This document shows, one piece after another, positions 33,832 to 42,004 of a stretch of DNA of 64,000 nucleotides. The notes below the pieces were generated by a model. That model worked only from the letters and a program-made list of their open reading frames with translations, was not told the origin of the DNA and did no database searches. The DNA lies in contig CBDFHN010000002.1 of NCBI GenBank assembly GCA_965247735.1, positions 868,001-932,000 of the forward strand, in the 5' to 3' direction. The translations under genes and the position numbers were made by a program. Position 1 is the stretch's first letter; each line of letters starts with the position of its first letter. Source of the DNA: JAOXRU01 sp965247735. Its GTDB lineage: Bacteria > Bacteroidota > Bacteroidia > Flavobacteriales > Flavobacteriaceae.

Positions 33832-35757
33832 CTAGTAATAATAACGTTTAAAAGCTTCCATTGCAGCATAATCAGATAAACCTAGCTTCCTATATCTTGC
33901 AGCAGTATCTTTGTTTCTATCTTCGGCTCTAACCCAAAATTCTCTTGAATCATCTCCCTGAAACATTACACCATCTTTTTGAGACTGGTGAAAAAATATT
34001 GCACTTCTTTTCTTTAATACCTGATCTGGACTCATTGGTACTGCCATGTCTATTTCATGCAATCCCCATTCATGCCAAGCTCCTCTATACAACCAAACCC
34101 AACAATCGTCCATAAAGCTTTGCGTTTTTAAAATCTCCAAAGCTGCAAAAATTGCATCCAAACAAACTTTATGTGTTCCATGTGGATCTGCCAAATCACC
34201 AGCAGCATATATTTGATGTGGTTTTATTTCTGTAATAATATCTGAAACAATTTTAATATCTTCTTCTCCTAAAGGTTTCTTTTTTACAGCACCTGTTTCA
34301 TAAAAAGGAAGATTCAAAAAATGAACTTTTTCATCAGCTACTCCCATATAACGTGTTGCAGCTAAAGATTCTTTTTGCCTAATTGTTCCTTTTAGACTTC
34401 TTAAATCTGCCGAATTATACTCCACACCTTCATTACTTATACCATCTACAACAGTACTAAAAATAGTTTTATCAGCCCCAAGACTAAGTGCTACTTCTGC
34501 GAACTTTTTAGCTTCGAAATTAGAAACCGCAATATTCCCAGAAACTTGGTATACAATATGCACATCATGTCCTTGACTTACTAATCTATCAAAAGTACCA
34601 CCCATAGAAATTACATCATCATCTGGATGTGGACTAAAGATAATTACCCGTTTTTTTTCTGGTGTAGCACGTTCTGGTCTACTACTATCATCTGCCTTTG
34701 GTTTTCCTCCAGGCCAACCCGTAATGGTATGTTGCAATCGGTTAAACATTGCAATGTTCAAATCATAAGCAACACCTTGTTGAGCTAAAAGCCCTTCCAT
34801 TCCATTGTCATTATAATCTTTATCAGTAAGCATTAAAATAGACTTAGACGTATGACTACACAACCAGATAATTGCCTTACTCTTTAATTCATCTGTCCAT
34901 TCGCATGGACCAACCAACCATGGAGTTTCAATTCGTGTTAATTCAGAAGCAGCTCCCTCATCCAATATAAAAGTAGTATTTGGGTGTTGCTGCAAATATG
35001 TTGCTGGTACTTGAGATGCAATCTCGCCTTCTATCGTTTTTTTAACAACTGATGCTTTATTCTCTCCCCAAGCCAACAATACAATTCTTGTAGACTCCTT
35101 AACAGTTCCTATTCCCATAGTAATTGCTCTTCTAGGAACATTTTGTAAACCTAAGAAAGAAGATGCAGCATCTGTTCTTGTTAAATAATCTAAGGTAATA
35201 ATACGTGTTCTAGAGTTGTTATGAGAACCTGGTTCATTAAAACCAACATGGCCAGTTCTACCAATTCCTAACAATTGAAAATCTAAACCACCCAATGTTT
35301 TTATTTTATTTTCATAAGCAATACAGGAAGTCAAAATTTCATCATTAGCAATATCTCCACTTGGAATATGAATGTTTTTTGGATCAATATCTATATGATT
35401 AAATAAATATTCATGCATAAAATAGTGATAACTATGCACACTTTCCTTTTGCATCGGATAATATTCATCCAAATTAAATGTAATTACATTTTTAAAACTT
35501 AAGCCTTCTTCTTTATGCATACGAATTAATTCTTCGTAAACTCGTATTGGAGAAGAACCGGTAGCCAATCCTAAAACACAATGTGTATTCTGTGCTTGTT
35601 TCTTTTTTATTAAAGCTGCCATTTCTCTAGCAACTTCTATAGAAGCCACATTAGAACTAGAAAATATTACATTATGTATTTTTTCGTATCTCGTGTTTTC
35701 ATAGATTCCTGCTTTTTGATAAGCAATACTTTTGCTTCCTTTAATCAATTCTCCCAT
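33832..35757 (-). CDS. nagB: Glucosamine-6-phosphate deaminase fused to PIG-L deacetylase-like domain
   Basis: The ATG at 35757 gives 641 residues, the usual size of this Bacteroidetes fusion. The first half is NagB: VLGLATGSSPIRVYEEL for sugar-phosphate binding, FNLDEYYPM with the catalytic Asp, and GIGRTGHVGFNEPGS near residue 165. The second half (from about 370) is PIG-L/LmbE-like with IIFSPHPDDDVISMGG, whose HPDD ligates the zinc. NagB converts GlcN-6-P to fructose-6-P and ammonia. The PIG-L half may deacetylate an N-acetylated sugar, which would join two steps, but this is inferred. It lies next to the N-glycan locus. A longer reading to 35847 is contradicted by the promoter inside it. 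Confidence 0.9.
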   Translation of the reverse strand: MGELIKGSKSIAYQKAGIYENTRYEKIHNVIFSSSNVASIEVAREMAALIKKKQAQNTHCVLGLATGSSPIRVYEELIRMHKEEGLSFKNVITFNLDEYYPMQKESVHSYHYFMHEYLFNHIDIDPKNIHIPSGDIANDEILTSCIAYENKIKTLGGLDFQLLGIGRTGHVGFNEPGSHNNSRTRIITLDYLTRTDAASSFLGLQNVPRRAITMGIGTVKESTRIVLLAWGENKASVVKKTIEGEIASQVPATYLQQHPNTTFILDEGAASELTRIETPWLVGPCEWTDELKSKAIIWLCSHTSKSILMLTDKDYNDNGMEGLLAQQGVAYDLNIAMFNRLQHTITGWPGGKPKADDSSRPERATPEKKRVIIFSPHPDDDVISMGGTFDRLVSQGHDVHIVYQVSGNIAVSNFEAKKFAEVALSLGADKTIFSTVVDGISNEGVEYNSADLRSLKGTIRQKESLAATRYMGVADEKVHFLNLPFYETGAVKKKPLGEEDIKIVSDIITEIKPHQIYAAGDLADPHGTHKVCLDAIFAALEILKTQSFMDDCWVWLYRGAWHEWGLHEIDMAVPMSPDQVLKKRSAIFFHQSQKDGVMFQGDDSREFWVRAEDRNKDTAARYRKLGLSDYAAMEAFKRYYY

Positions 35758-35786
35758 CCTGTTAAGTCCCTTTATTGGATTAAACC

Positions 35787-35818
35787 CAAAAATACGAGGT
35801 AATAATGCACTTTTGCAA
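35787..35818 (-). promoter_or_regulatory. Candidate nagB promoter
   Basis: Minus-strand TTG, 21 bases, TATTTTTG, 30 bases before the ATG at 35757. Its position supports that start over the upstream one at 35847. Confidence 0.5.
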
Positions 35819-36048
35819 CTATTTCGACCAACAACAGTAAACTGCAAATAAAAAAAATGATTTTAAAGAGAAACGCTATCTTTTTTTAAGAATACCATAA
35901 AAAAACAGCACAATATCAAGAAAAATTTAAGCAAAAAACAATATCATATTACTAGTTGACAATTAAGTCATTAAAAGTAATTTGAGCTATTTTTTAGTAG
36001 TCGTTTTGTAAGAATTCCAACAATACCTTAACCCTTCAGACAATAAAA

Positions 36049-36078
36049 AAAGGAAGATCTTACCAAAATCTTCCCTTT
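36049..36078 (-). terminator. Orphan terminator-like hairpin
   Basis: On the minus strand, AAAGGGAAGAT pairs with ATCTTCCTTT (7 clean pairs plus an AAA/TTT extension across a one-base bulge) and is followed by a run of T. No gene ends directly before it; the closest is the SusD gene, which has its own hairpin. Confidence 0.65.
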
Positions 36079-36227
36079 ATTCAAAATAATCAAATAATAT
36101 CTTCAAAAAAATGCAATCCATCGATCATAAAAATTAACAAACAAAAACCAATGGAAAAAATTACGCTTTTATAAATTTTATAAGATAATTTAATTTAACA
36201 AAATGATTCTGCTAATTTCTGATTATA

Positions 36228-36265
36228 AAACGGTTATCCATTACATTTTCGACGGATAACGGTTT
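36228..36265. repeat. Imperfect inverted repeat
   Basis: AAACGGTTATCC and GGATAACGGTTT pair with one G-G mismatch around a 14-base loop. It could be an RNA hairpin or a protein-binding dyad. No poly-T run follows, so it is not a typical terminator. Confidence 0.5.
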
Positions 36266-36307
36266 ATAGGAGATGGAGGAGTAATTACAAAAAAAACGTT
36301 AACAAAA

Positions 36308-36338
36308 TTGCCCCTGAAGAATTAATCTTCAGGAGCAA
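36308..36338 (-). terminator. Terminator of SusC/SusD unit
   Basis: TTGCCCCTGAAGA pairs with TCTTCAGGAGCAA (one mismatch) around ATTAA, 26 bases after the SusD gene stop, and is followed on the minus strand by TTTTG. Confidence 0.75.
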
Positions 36339-36364
36339 TAATTATTATTCAAATATTTAGTCGA

Positions 36365-38284
36365 TTAATCTTGTTTAGCCCACCAAAGTGGAGTAAATAC
36401 ATCATCTGCCCCTCCCAAAAGTTGAACAGCTTCACCATAACCAGCAGGATCACTTGCCTCTAAGCTTGATGGATACTTTAAACGTTGTGGGAAAAACTCA
36501 ACTTTACTCACTCCAACATTACTAGGGTTTAATGCTGGTAAATTGGCTAAAGCATTTTCTACCGTTGGATTTTCAAAGAATGGTAATCCAAGTCTTCTAT
36601 GATCATTCCAAGTCTCTAAAGGAAGCCATGGGTTTTGAGCAATAAACTTTTGCGTGATGATTTTAGTTAAAAAATCATTTTTAACTGTTCCATTTTCATA
36701 TAAGTCATTTGTTGGGTAAGTAAAATTAACAGTTCCTGCTGCGTCAGTATACCCATCTACATAATCCATCATGACTGTAACCGATGGTTCTATTGTATGT
36801 GTCCAGCTTACAGATGTTCCTACTCTATTATAATCAGTAGATGACAAATAAGATGCCAAGTGATCAGAAGCTCCAAAATATTCAAGACTAAGCTTTATCC
36901 CTTCTTCATAAGCTGCCTGCGCCCCTGTTGGAGTTGTCCATCCTCTTACTGCTGCCTCTGCAAGTAAAAAATTTGTTTCCCATGGTGCAAAGAAAATACG
37001 TTTATTAGAACTATCTCTAAAACTTAATCCTAACCTTGGAGTTGTTCCCGTAAAATTATAAACTTGATTTTTGGCTCCTTTTTCTCCAAAGCTTCCATGT
37101 GTTGGAGCATTCCATGAAAAGGCAGCATCAATTGTTTTAACAATAGTTTCTCCATCATCTTCTAACAAATCTCTAACTGTAGTTGTAGCAGAAGTAGACC
37201 AAGATGGGTATTTGCAAAAATCTGGATTGTCAAAATCTCCAGGAATTGGAAAAGCTTTATATGCTCTTGGATCGATTACATCATGTAGACCATCAAACCA
37301 AAAACCTCTAGATGGGTCATTAGATACATCACTAAAGTGAGCATCATATTTAGCTCCCATATAATTTGCAGGTTTAATATAACCATGCAATGTTGCATCT
37401 AACTGATCACTAGATTTTACTCCACCCAATCCAATCATTAAATTGTTTAAAGTAGCATTTAATTTTTGAGCATTCCATTCTCTACTCATTACACCAGTAA
37501 GGCCATTCCATCCACTTAATTCTTGTACTTGAAAAGCTTGATCCATAGAATTTATCAATAAATTTCCAGATGCAGCATCTTCAAATTCGGTTTGTGCTTT
37601 TGATGCATCAACTTCAGATAAACGCATTGCTAAACGCATTCTTAACGAATTACCATAACGTTGCCATTTTTCATAATCAAAACCAAATGCTGCGTCATTC
37701 CCTTCATTTAATGATGCAGGATTCACAACACTAGGATCAATTTCAGCTACTGCTTCTTTCAATTCTGCTAACATGTAATAATATACATCCTTAACACTAG
37801 AAAAATCTGGATTCACACCTTGGAACCCATCAATTGGTGCTGGACCAAAACTATCTGCAATTTCACTTATTAAATATGCTCTCCAAATTCTAGAAATTTG
37901 TATTAAATTTTTAGTGTAGATCTTCTCAGTACCTGCATCAATTTGGTTATTACCTATTGTAATTCCACTATTAACAGCATTTAACCAATCAGAATTATAT
38001 CTATAATAATCCCCAGACCATCCATCATCAGCATAACCAACTGGCAATGCATTAATACGATCTAATCTACCAGCACCTTTCCAGTACAATACAAAAGCAC
38101 GTTCCGCAATATGAGGATCCATTTGGGCTCCTACAATTGAATTTGCCAAAAAATACTCTACTTGCACCTGATCTTCACTGGCTGCAATTGAGTCTACATT
38201 AATTTCCTCAAAATCAGAGCATGAAAATACTAGTAAAAACATACTAGCCATCAAGCTTGATTTAATAAATAAGTTCTTTTTCAT
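36365..38284 (-). CDS. SusD/RagB family outer-membrane glycan-binding lipoprotein
   Basis: The ATG at 38284 starts a 639-residue protein with a lipoprotein signal peptide (VFSC lipobox near residue 22). An ATG six codons earlier is possible but adds nothing. The body follows the SusD-like_2 pattern: YWKGAGRLDR and NWL-like aromatic segments in the N-terminal TPR part, TEKIYTKNLIQISRIWRAYLISEIADSFGPAPI near residue 130, and a C-terminal PLETWNDHRRLGLPFFENP segment. SusD proteins cap the SusC channel and bind the imported glycan. It follows susC by 20 bases and ends before a terminator, so it closes the locus. Confidence 0.92.
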   Translation of the reverse strand: MKKNLFIKSSLMASMFLLVFSCSDFEEINVDSIAASEDQVQVEYFLANSIVGAQMDPHIAERAFVLYWKGAGRLDRINALPVGYADDGWSGDYYRYNSDWLNAVNSGITIGNNQIDAGTEKIYTKNLIQISRIWRAYLISEIADSFGPAPIDGFQGVNPDFSSVKDVYYYMLAELKEAVAEIDPSVVNPASLNEGNDAAFGFDYEKWQRYGNSLRMRLAMRLSEVDASKAQTEFEDAASGNLLINSMDQAFQVQELSGWNGLTGVMSREWNAQKLNATLNNLMIGLGGVKSSDQLDATLHGYIKPANYMGAKYDAHFSDVSNDPSRGFWFDGLHDVIDPRAYKAFPIPGDFDNPDFCKYPSWSTSATTTVRDLLEDDGETIVKTIDAAFSWNAPTHGSFGEKGAKNQVYNFTGTTPRLGLSFRDSSNKRIFFAPWETNFLLAEAAVRGWTTPTGAQAAYEEGIKLSLEYFGASDHLASYLSSTDYNRVGTSVSWTHTIEPSVTVMMDYVDGYTDAAGTVNFTYPTNDLYENGTVKNDFLTKIITQKFIAQNPWLPLETWNDHRRLGLPFFENPTVENALANLPALNPSNVGVSKVEFFPQRLKYPSSLEASDPAGYGEAVQLLGGADDVFTPLWWAKQD

Positions 38285-38304
38285 TATAATATGATTTAAC
38301 ATTA

Positions 38305-41300
38305 TTAAAATCTAACAGATAAGTTTAAAAAATATGTACGCGATGTTGGAGTAGAAAAGCTTTCATATCCAGTTGCGTTTGTTCTTGTACCATAGACTGC
38401 TTCTGGATCTACTCCATTTAAGTTACTATCTAACATCAATACATTATTGACAGAAAATCCTAAATTAGCTGATTTAAGAAATGTGTTTTTCAATGTCTCT
38501 TTAGAAAAGCTATAATTTAATTGTATATTTCTAATACGGATTGTAGTAGCATCATAAATATTAGCCTCTGTAATTCCTAAATTACCAGCTCCAATTGCTG
38601 CCCAATAATCTTGATGAGAAACCATTACTGTATTTATCTCATATACAGAAGTTTCAGCACCATCAGGAGTAACATCAATTACACCCTCAACAACAAAATC
38701 CTCTCTTTCTCCATTAACAACTGTTTCTGCTGCTGCTCCAGATTGTTGTAAAGAATAATTTGTTCCAGAGAACATCTCTCCTCCAAGACGTGCATCTATA
38801 AGAAAGCTAAAATTAAACCCTTTATATGCAAAACTATTGGTAACTCCCAATAATCCATCAGCTTGCTGATTTCCTAATAATTCAGGTTCAGTAGCTTCTT
38901 GTGGGCTACCTAAGTCGGTTAAAATCAATTTTCCAAAATGCTCACTTCCTTCATCCGTAACTCTTCTATATACAGATCCATAAATATCACCATAACCTCC
39001 TCCTTCATCAGATCTGATTCTAACATCTTCATAAGATCCTAAAGGATATTCTTTTACGTCTTCATGTAAACTAATTATTTTATTTACATTTTTAGAAAAA
39101 TTAACTCCTAAATCCCAATTGAAAGAATCTTCATTACCTAATATCTTAGCATTTAAAGAAATCTCAAATCCAGAATTTTGAATATCTCCTGCATTAATCT
39201 TTCTTGCAGTATATCCACTTTGTGGATTTAACGCCAAATTAATTAATTGATTAGTTGCATTGGTCTTGTACCATGACAAATCCATATGTACAACATTGAA
39301 TAAACGTGTTTCAAATCCAAATTCTAAAGATTTAATTAACTCATTTTTTAAATCTGGATTGTATAAAACATCTCTTCTAGAAGCAGTAGTATTACCATTA
39401 GGATCTTTTCCAATCTCATAAGTATTTAGCAGCTCGTAAGGATTTAAACTATTTCCTACCTGAGCATAAGATCCTCTTATTTTTGCATAAGTTAACCAAG
39501 CTGGTACATTCCCATCATTTTTTCTAATCATATCGGTAACTACTAAAGACGTACTTACTGATGGATAGAAAAAAGAACGATTTTCTTCACTTAATGTGGT
39601 TGACCAATCATTTCTTCCTGTAATATCTAAGAACCAATATCCATCATAATTAATCTGTAATGTACCATAAACAGAGTTTATTTTTTGTTGAGTAAATCCT
39701 TGATTAACAGTAGGGTTATTAATTCCATTATTTAAAGAAAACAAATCAGGAACTTCCAACTCTCCTGAGCTACTATTTAAGGATGTATTTTTAGTATACA
39801 TTAAATTCCCTCCTAAAGTTGCAGAACCACCAAATTTTCCAAAAATATTATCTTTAGCAGCAGTTAATAAAGCACTATAATTAGTTTCTAAAAAAGTACT
39901 TTTTCCTAAACTATATCTTCCTGTTGGTGCAATTGGGCTACCAGCAAACCTTTTAGTCTCTGTATTAGACGTATACATATCCGCTCCAATTTTTACTTGA
40001 GCAGTTAGCCAATCATTTATTTCATTTTTTAACGATCCAAAAATCAAGAAACGATCTCTAGAATCTGACGCTTGATTATACTGAGCTGACCAAAAAGGAT
40101 TAATTGTACTACTATCTGGGTTATACCAGATCATTGCACCACTAGCATCTCTTGAATTTCTTAAATCATTAACATTTAGTGACCTAGGTAAGCCCAATAT
40201 TGTTGATGTACCATTAGATGCATTTACCCCGCCAATTGGTCTATTATTTGCCGTTGTAAGAATGTAATTTGCTTTAAAATCAGTAGTCCAATTTTTATTT
40301 TTACCAAAAACCGATACCGCTCTGTTAGAAATATTTAAACGTTCTAATGTAGCTCCTGGAATCTTACTATCATCTCTTAAATGAGAAATAGAAGTAAATA
40401 TAGAAGTAGCATCACTTACTTGTTGTTGAAATGTAAGACTTTGTGTTATACTAACTCCTGTATCATAAAAACTATCTATATTGTCATGTGCTTGTAAAGC
40501 AACAGTATCACCTTTCCAATCAGTAACACTTTGTCCCGTAATTTTTGGTCCCCAACTTGTACTAGAAAGTTCGTTATAAATACCACGATCTCCCTGCCCA
40601 AATTGATTTTGTAAATCTGGAGTCATAAACAATGTCTCAAATCCAGTAGTAATTGAATAACTAACTCCAAGACCCTCTTGTTGACTACCTGTTTTAGTTG
40701 TAATTAAGATAACACCATTACCTGCTCTTGAACCATATAAAGCTGCTGCGGAAGCACCTTTTAATACAGATACACTTTCAATAGTTTCTGGATCAATATC
40801 ACTTAATCCATTCCCTAAATCGGCAGTTGGATTCCAAAAACTTTCATTCTCTCCTCCTGTAAAATTATTTATTGGAATTCCATCAACAACAATTAAAGGT
40901 TGATTATCTCCTGTAAGAGAACTACTTCCTCTAAGAATTATTTTACTTGAGCTAGAAGGCCCATTACTTCCTCTAATAACCTGCAATCCTGAAATTTTAC
41001 CCGTAAAAGCATTAGCAATATTGTTCTCTCTAGCTTGGATCATTTCGACTCCTTTAACCTCTTGAATTGCATAACCCAAAGATTTTTTTTCTCGCTTAAT
41101 CCCCAAAGCTGTAACTACAACCTCATCTAACTGACTGGCATCTTCCTCTAAAGACACATTAATTGTACTTTTTCCTGATACACTTACTTCTTTAGTAGTA
41201 AACCCTAAAGAAGAAAATACCAAAATAGCACCATCTCCTGAAACAGAAATACTATAATTTCCATCAAAATCTGCTGCTGCACCATTTGCAGTACCTTTTT

Positions 41301-41436
41301 CTACTACACTAACTCCAGGCAAAGGAGCTCCTGAAGCATCAGTAACAGTACCACTTACTGTTTTGCTTTGTGCCAATGCCGTACTGGACGACAATAAAAA
41401 CACAAATGCTAAAAATGATAGCAATTTTTTACACAT
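38305..41436 (-). CDS. SusC/RagA family TonB-linked outer-membrane transporter
   Basis: The 1043-residue protein has a signal peptide (residues 1-22), a carboxypeptidase regulatory-like domain (about 27-105, with VSGTVTDASGAPLPGVSV), and a plug domain. The plug shows the family motif DEVVVTALGIKREKKSLGYA (about 103-122) and PLIVVDGIPINNF near 180. A 22-strand barrel ends in the terminal Phe of LNLSVRF. There is no N-terminal STN domain, so regulation through an associated anti-sigma factor is not indicated. It would import oligosaccharides freed outside the cell, powered by TonB. Confidence 0.95.
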   Translation of the reverse strand: MCKKLLSFLAFVFLLSSSTALAQSKTVSGTVTDASGAPLPGVSVVEKGTANGAAADFDGNYSISVSGDGAILVFSSLGFTTKEVSVSGKSTINVSLEEDASQLDEVVVTALGIKREKKSLGYAIQEVKGVEMIQARENNIANAFTGKISGLQVIRGSNGPSSSSKIILRGSSSLTGDNQPLIVVDGIPINNFTGGENESFWNPTADLGNGLSDIDPETIESVSVLKGASAAALYGSRAGNGVILITTKTGSQQEGLGVSYSITTGFETLFMTPDLQNQFGQGDRGIYNELSSTSWGPKITGQSVTDWKGDTVALQAHDNIDSFYDTGVSITQSLTFQQQVSDATSIFTSISHLRDDSKIPGATLERLNISNRAVSVFGKNKNWTTDFKANYILTTANNRPIGGVNASNGTSTILGLPRSLNVNDLRNSRDASGAMIWYNPDSSTINPFWSAQYNQASDSRDRFLIFGSLKNEINDWLTAQVKIGADMYTSNTETKRFAGSPIAPTGRYSLGKSTFLETNYSALLTAAKDNIFGKFGGSATLGGNLMYTKNTSLNSSSGELEVPDLFSLNNGINNPTVNQGFTQQKINSVYGTLQINYDGYWFLDITGRNDWSTTLSEENRSFFYPSVSTSLVVTDMIRKNDGNVPAWLTYAKIRGSYAQVGNSLNPYELLNTYEIGKDPNGNTTASRRDVLYNPDLKNELIKSLEFGFETRLFNVVHMDLSWYKTNATNQLINLALNPQSGYTARKINAGDIQNSGFEISLNAKILGNEDSFNWDLGVNFSKNVNKIISLHEDVKEYPLGSYEDVRIRSDEGGGYGDIYGSVYRRVTDEGSEHFGKLILTDLGSPQEATEPELLGNQQADGLLGVTNSFAYKGFNFSFLIDARLGGEMFSGTNYSLQQSGAAAETVVNGEREDFVVEGVIDVTPDGAETSVYEINTVMVSHQDYWAAIGAGNLGITEANIYDATTIRIRNIQLNYSFSKETLKNTFLKSANLGFSVNNVLMLDSNLNGVDPEAVYGTRTNATGYESFSTPTSRTYFLNLSVRF

Positions 41437-42004
41437 ACTTTTCTATTATTTAAGTTAATTAATTTTGATTGATTTTTTGTCACTTACGTGTTCTCACAAT
41501 AAATCACTATAAATGTTATATTATCGTTAAGCTATCTGAAAGTTTTTCGACTAATAACGTCGCTGAAAAGCTGAATGTTACACAAATCCACTTTTGACAC
41601 TAAGTTAGGATCTCCAGAAAAACTTCATTTACAGCATTATAGAAATGTTTCGACAATAATTCTTCTTACAATCTACAATAGCAATCATGTTACTATTGCT
41701 CAACCAAATACTGAAGATTAAAAGCTTTTAATCAATATCCTGTTAACAAACTAAAAATTGAAAAGACAATTGACTATTCTCATGCCAATAGCTGCACTAA
41801 AAAAGTGATATAGTTAAATTACTATTTATACACTTTTTTATTTAGTGATAAAATCAAAATAAAGCGGTTTTATACCGTTACACTTTATAACAAAAAGGTG
41901 GAAGAAATCAAGTCTAACAATAGTAACAATACAGATTGAGTACGCTAACTACTATAGCCTTGAATAGACTAAATATAAACATAATATGGATTCAAAACAA
42001 CTAT
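41437..42004. other. Non-coding gap upstream of SusC gene
   Basis: No coding frame of note is present. A dyad at 41676-41698 (CAATAG and CTATTG arms) and an inverted copy of part of it at 41918-41928 stand out. I find no exact TAnnTTTG box on the minus strand. The length suggests a regulated promoter for susCD separate from the upstream enzyme genes. Confidence 0.5.
41676..41698. promoter_or_regulatory. Candidate operator dyad upstream of SusC/SusD
   Basis: CAATAG and CTATTG flank an 11-base centre; 8 of 11 opposed positions pair. An 11-base segment of it, TGTTACTATTG, recurs inverted at 41918-41928. This is 240 bases before the SusC start. Statistical support in AT-rich DNA is modest. Confidence 0.35.

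Larger units (their letters stand above)
35819..36364. other. Non-coding gap between SusD gene and nagB
   Basis: No convincing coding frame is present; the sequence is AT-rich with many stops. It holds three hairpins listed separately: a terminator-like one at 36049-36078, an imperfect one at 36228-36265, and the SusD terminator at 36308-36338. The spacing leaves about 230 bases between the outer hairpins that no gene explains. Confidence 0.6.

Noticed and set aside
35758..35847. Longer N-terminus for the NagB/PIG-L protein
   Set aside because: A good promoter match at 35787-35818 lies inside the extension, and the ATG at 35757 gives the normal family length.
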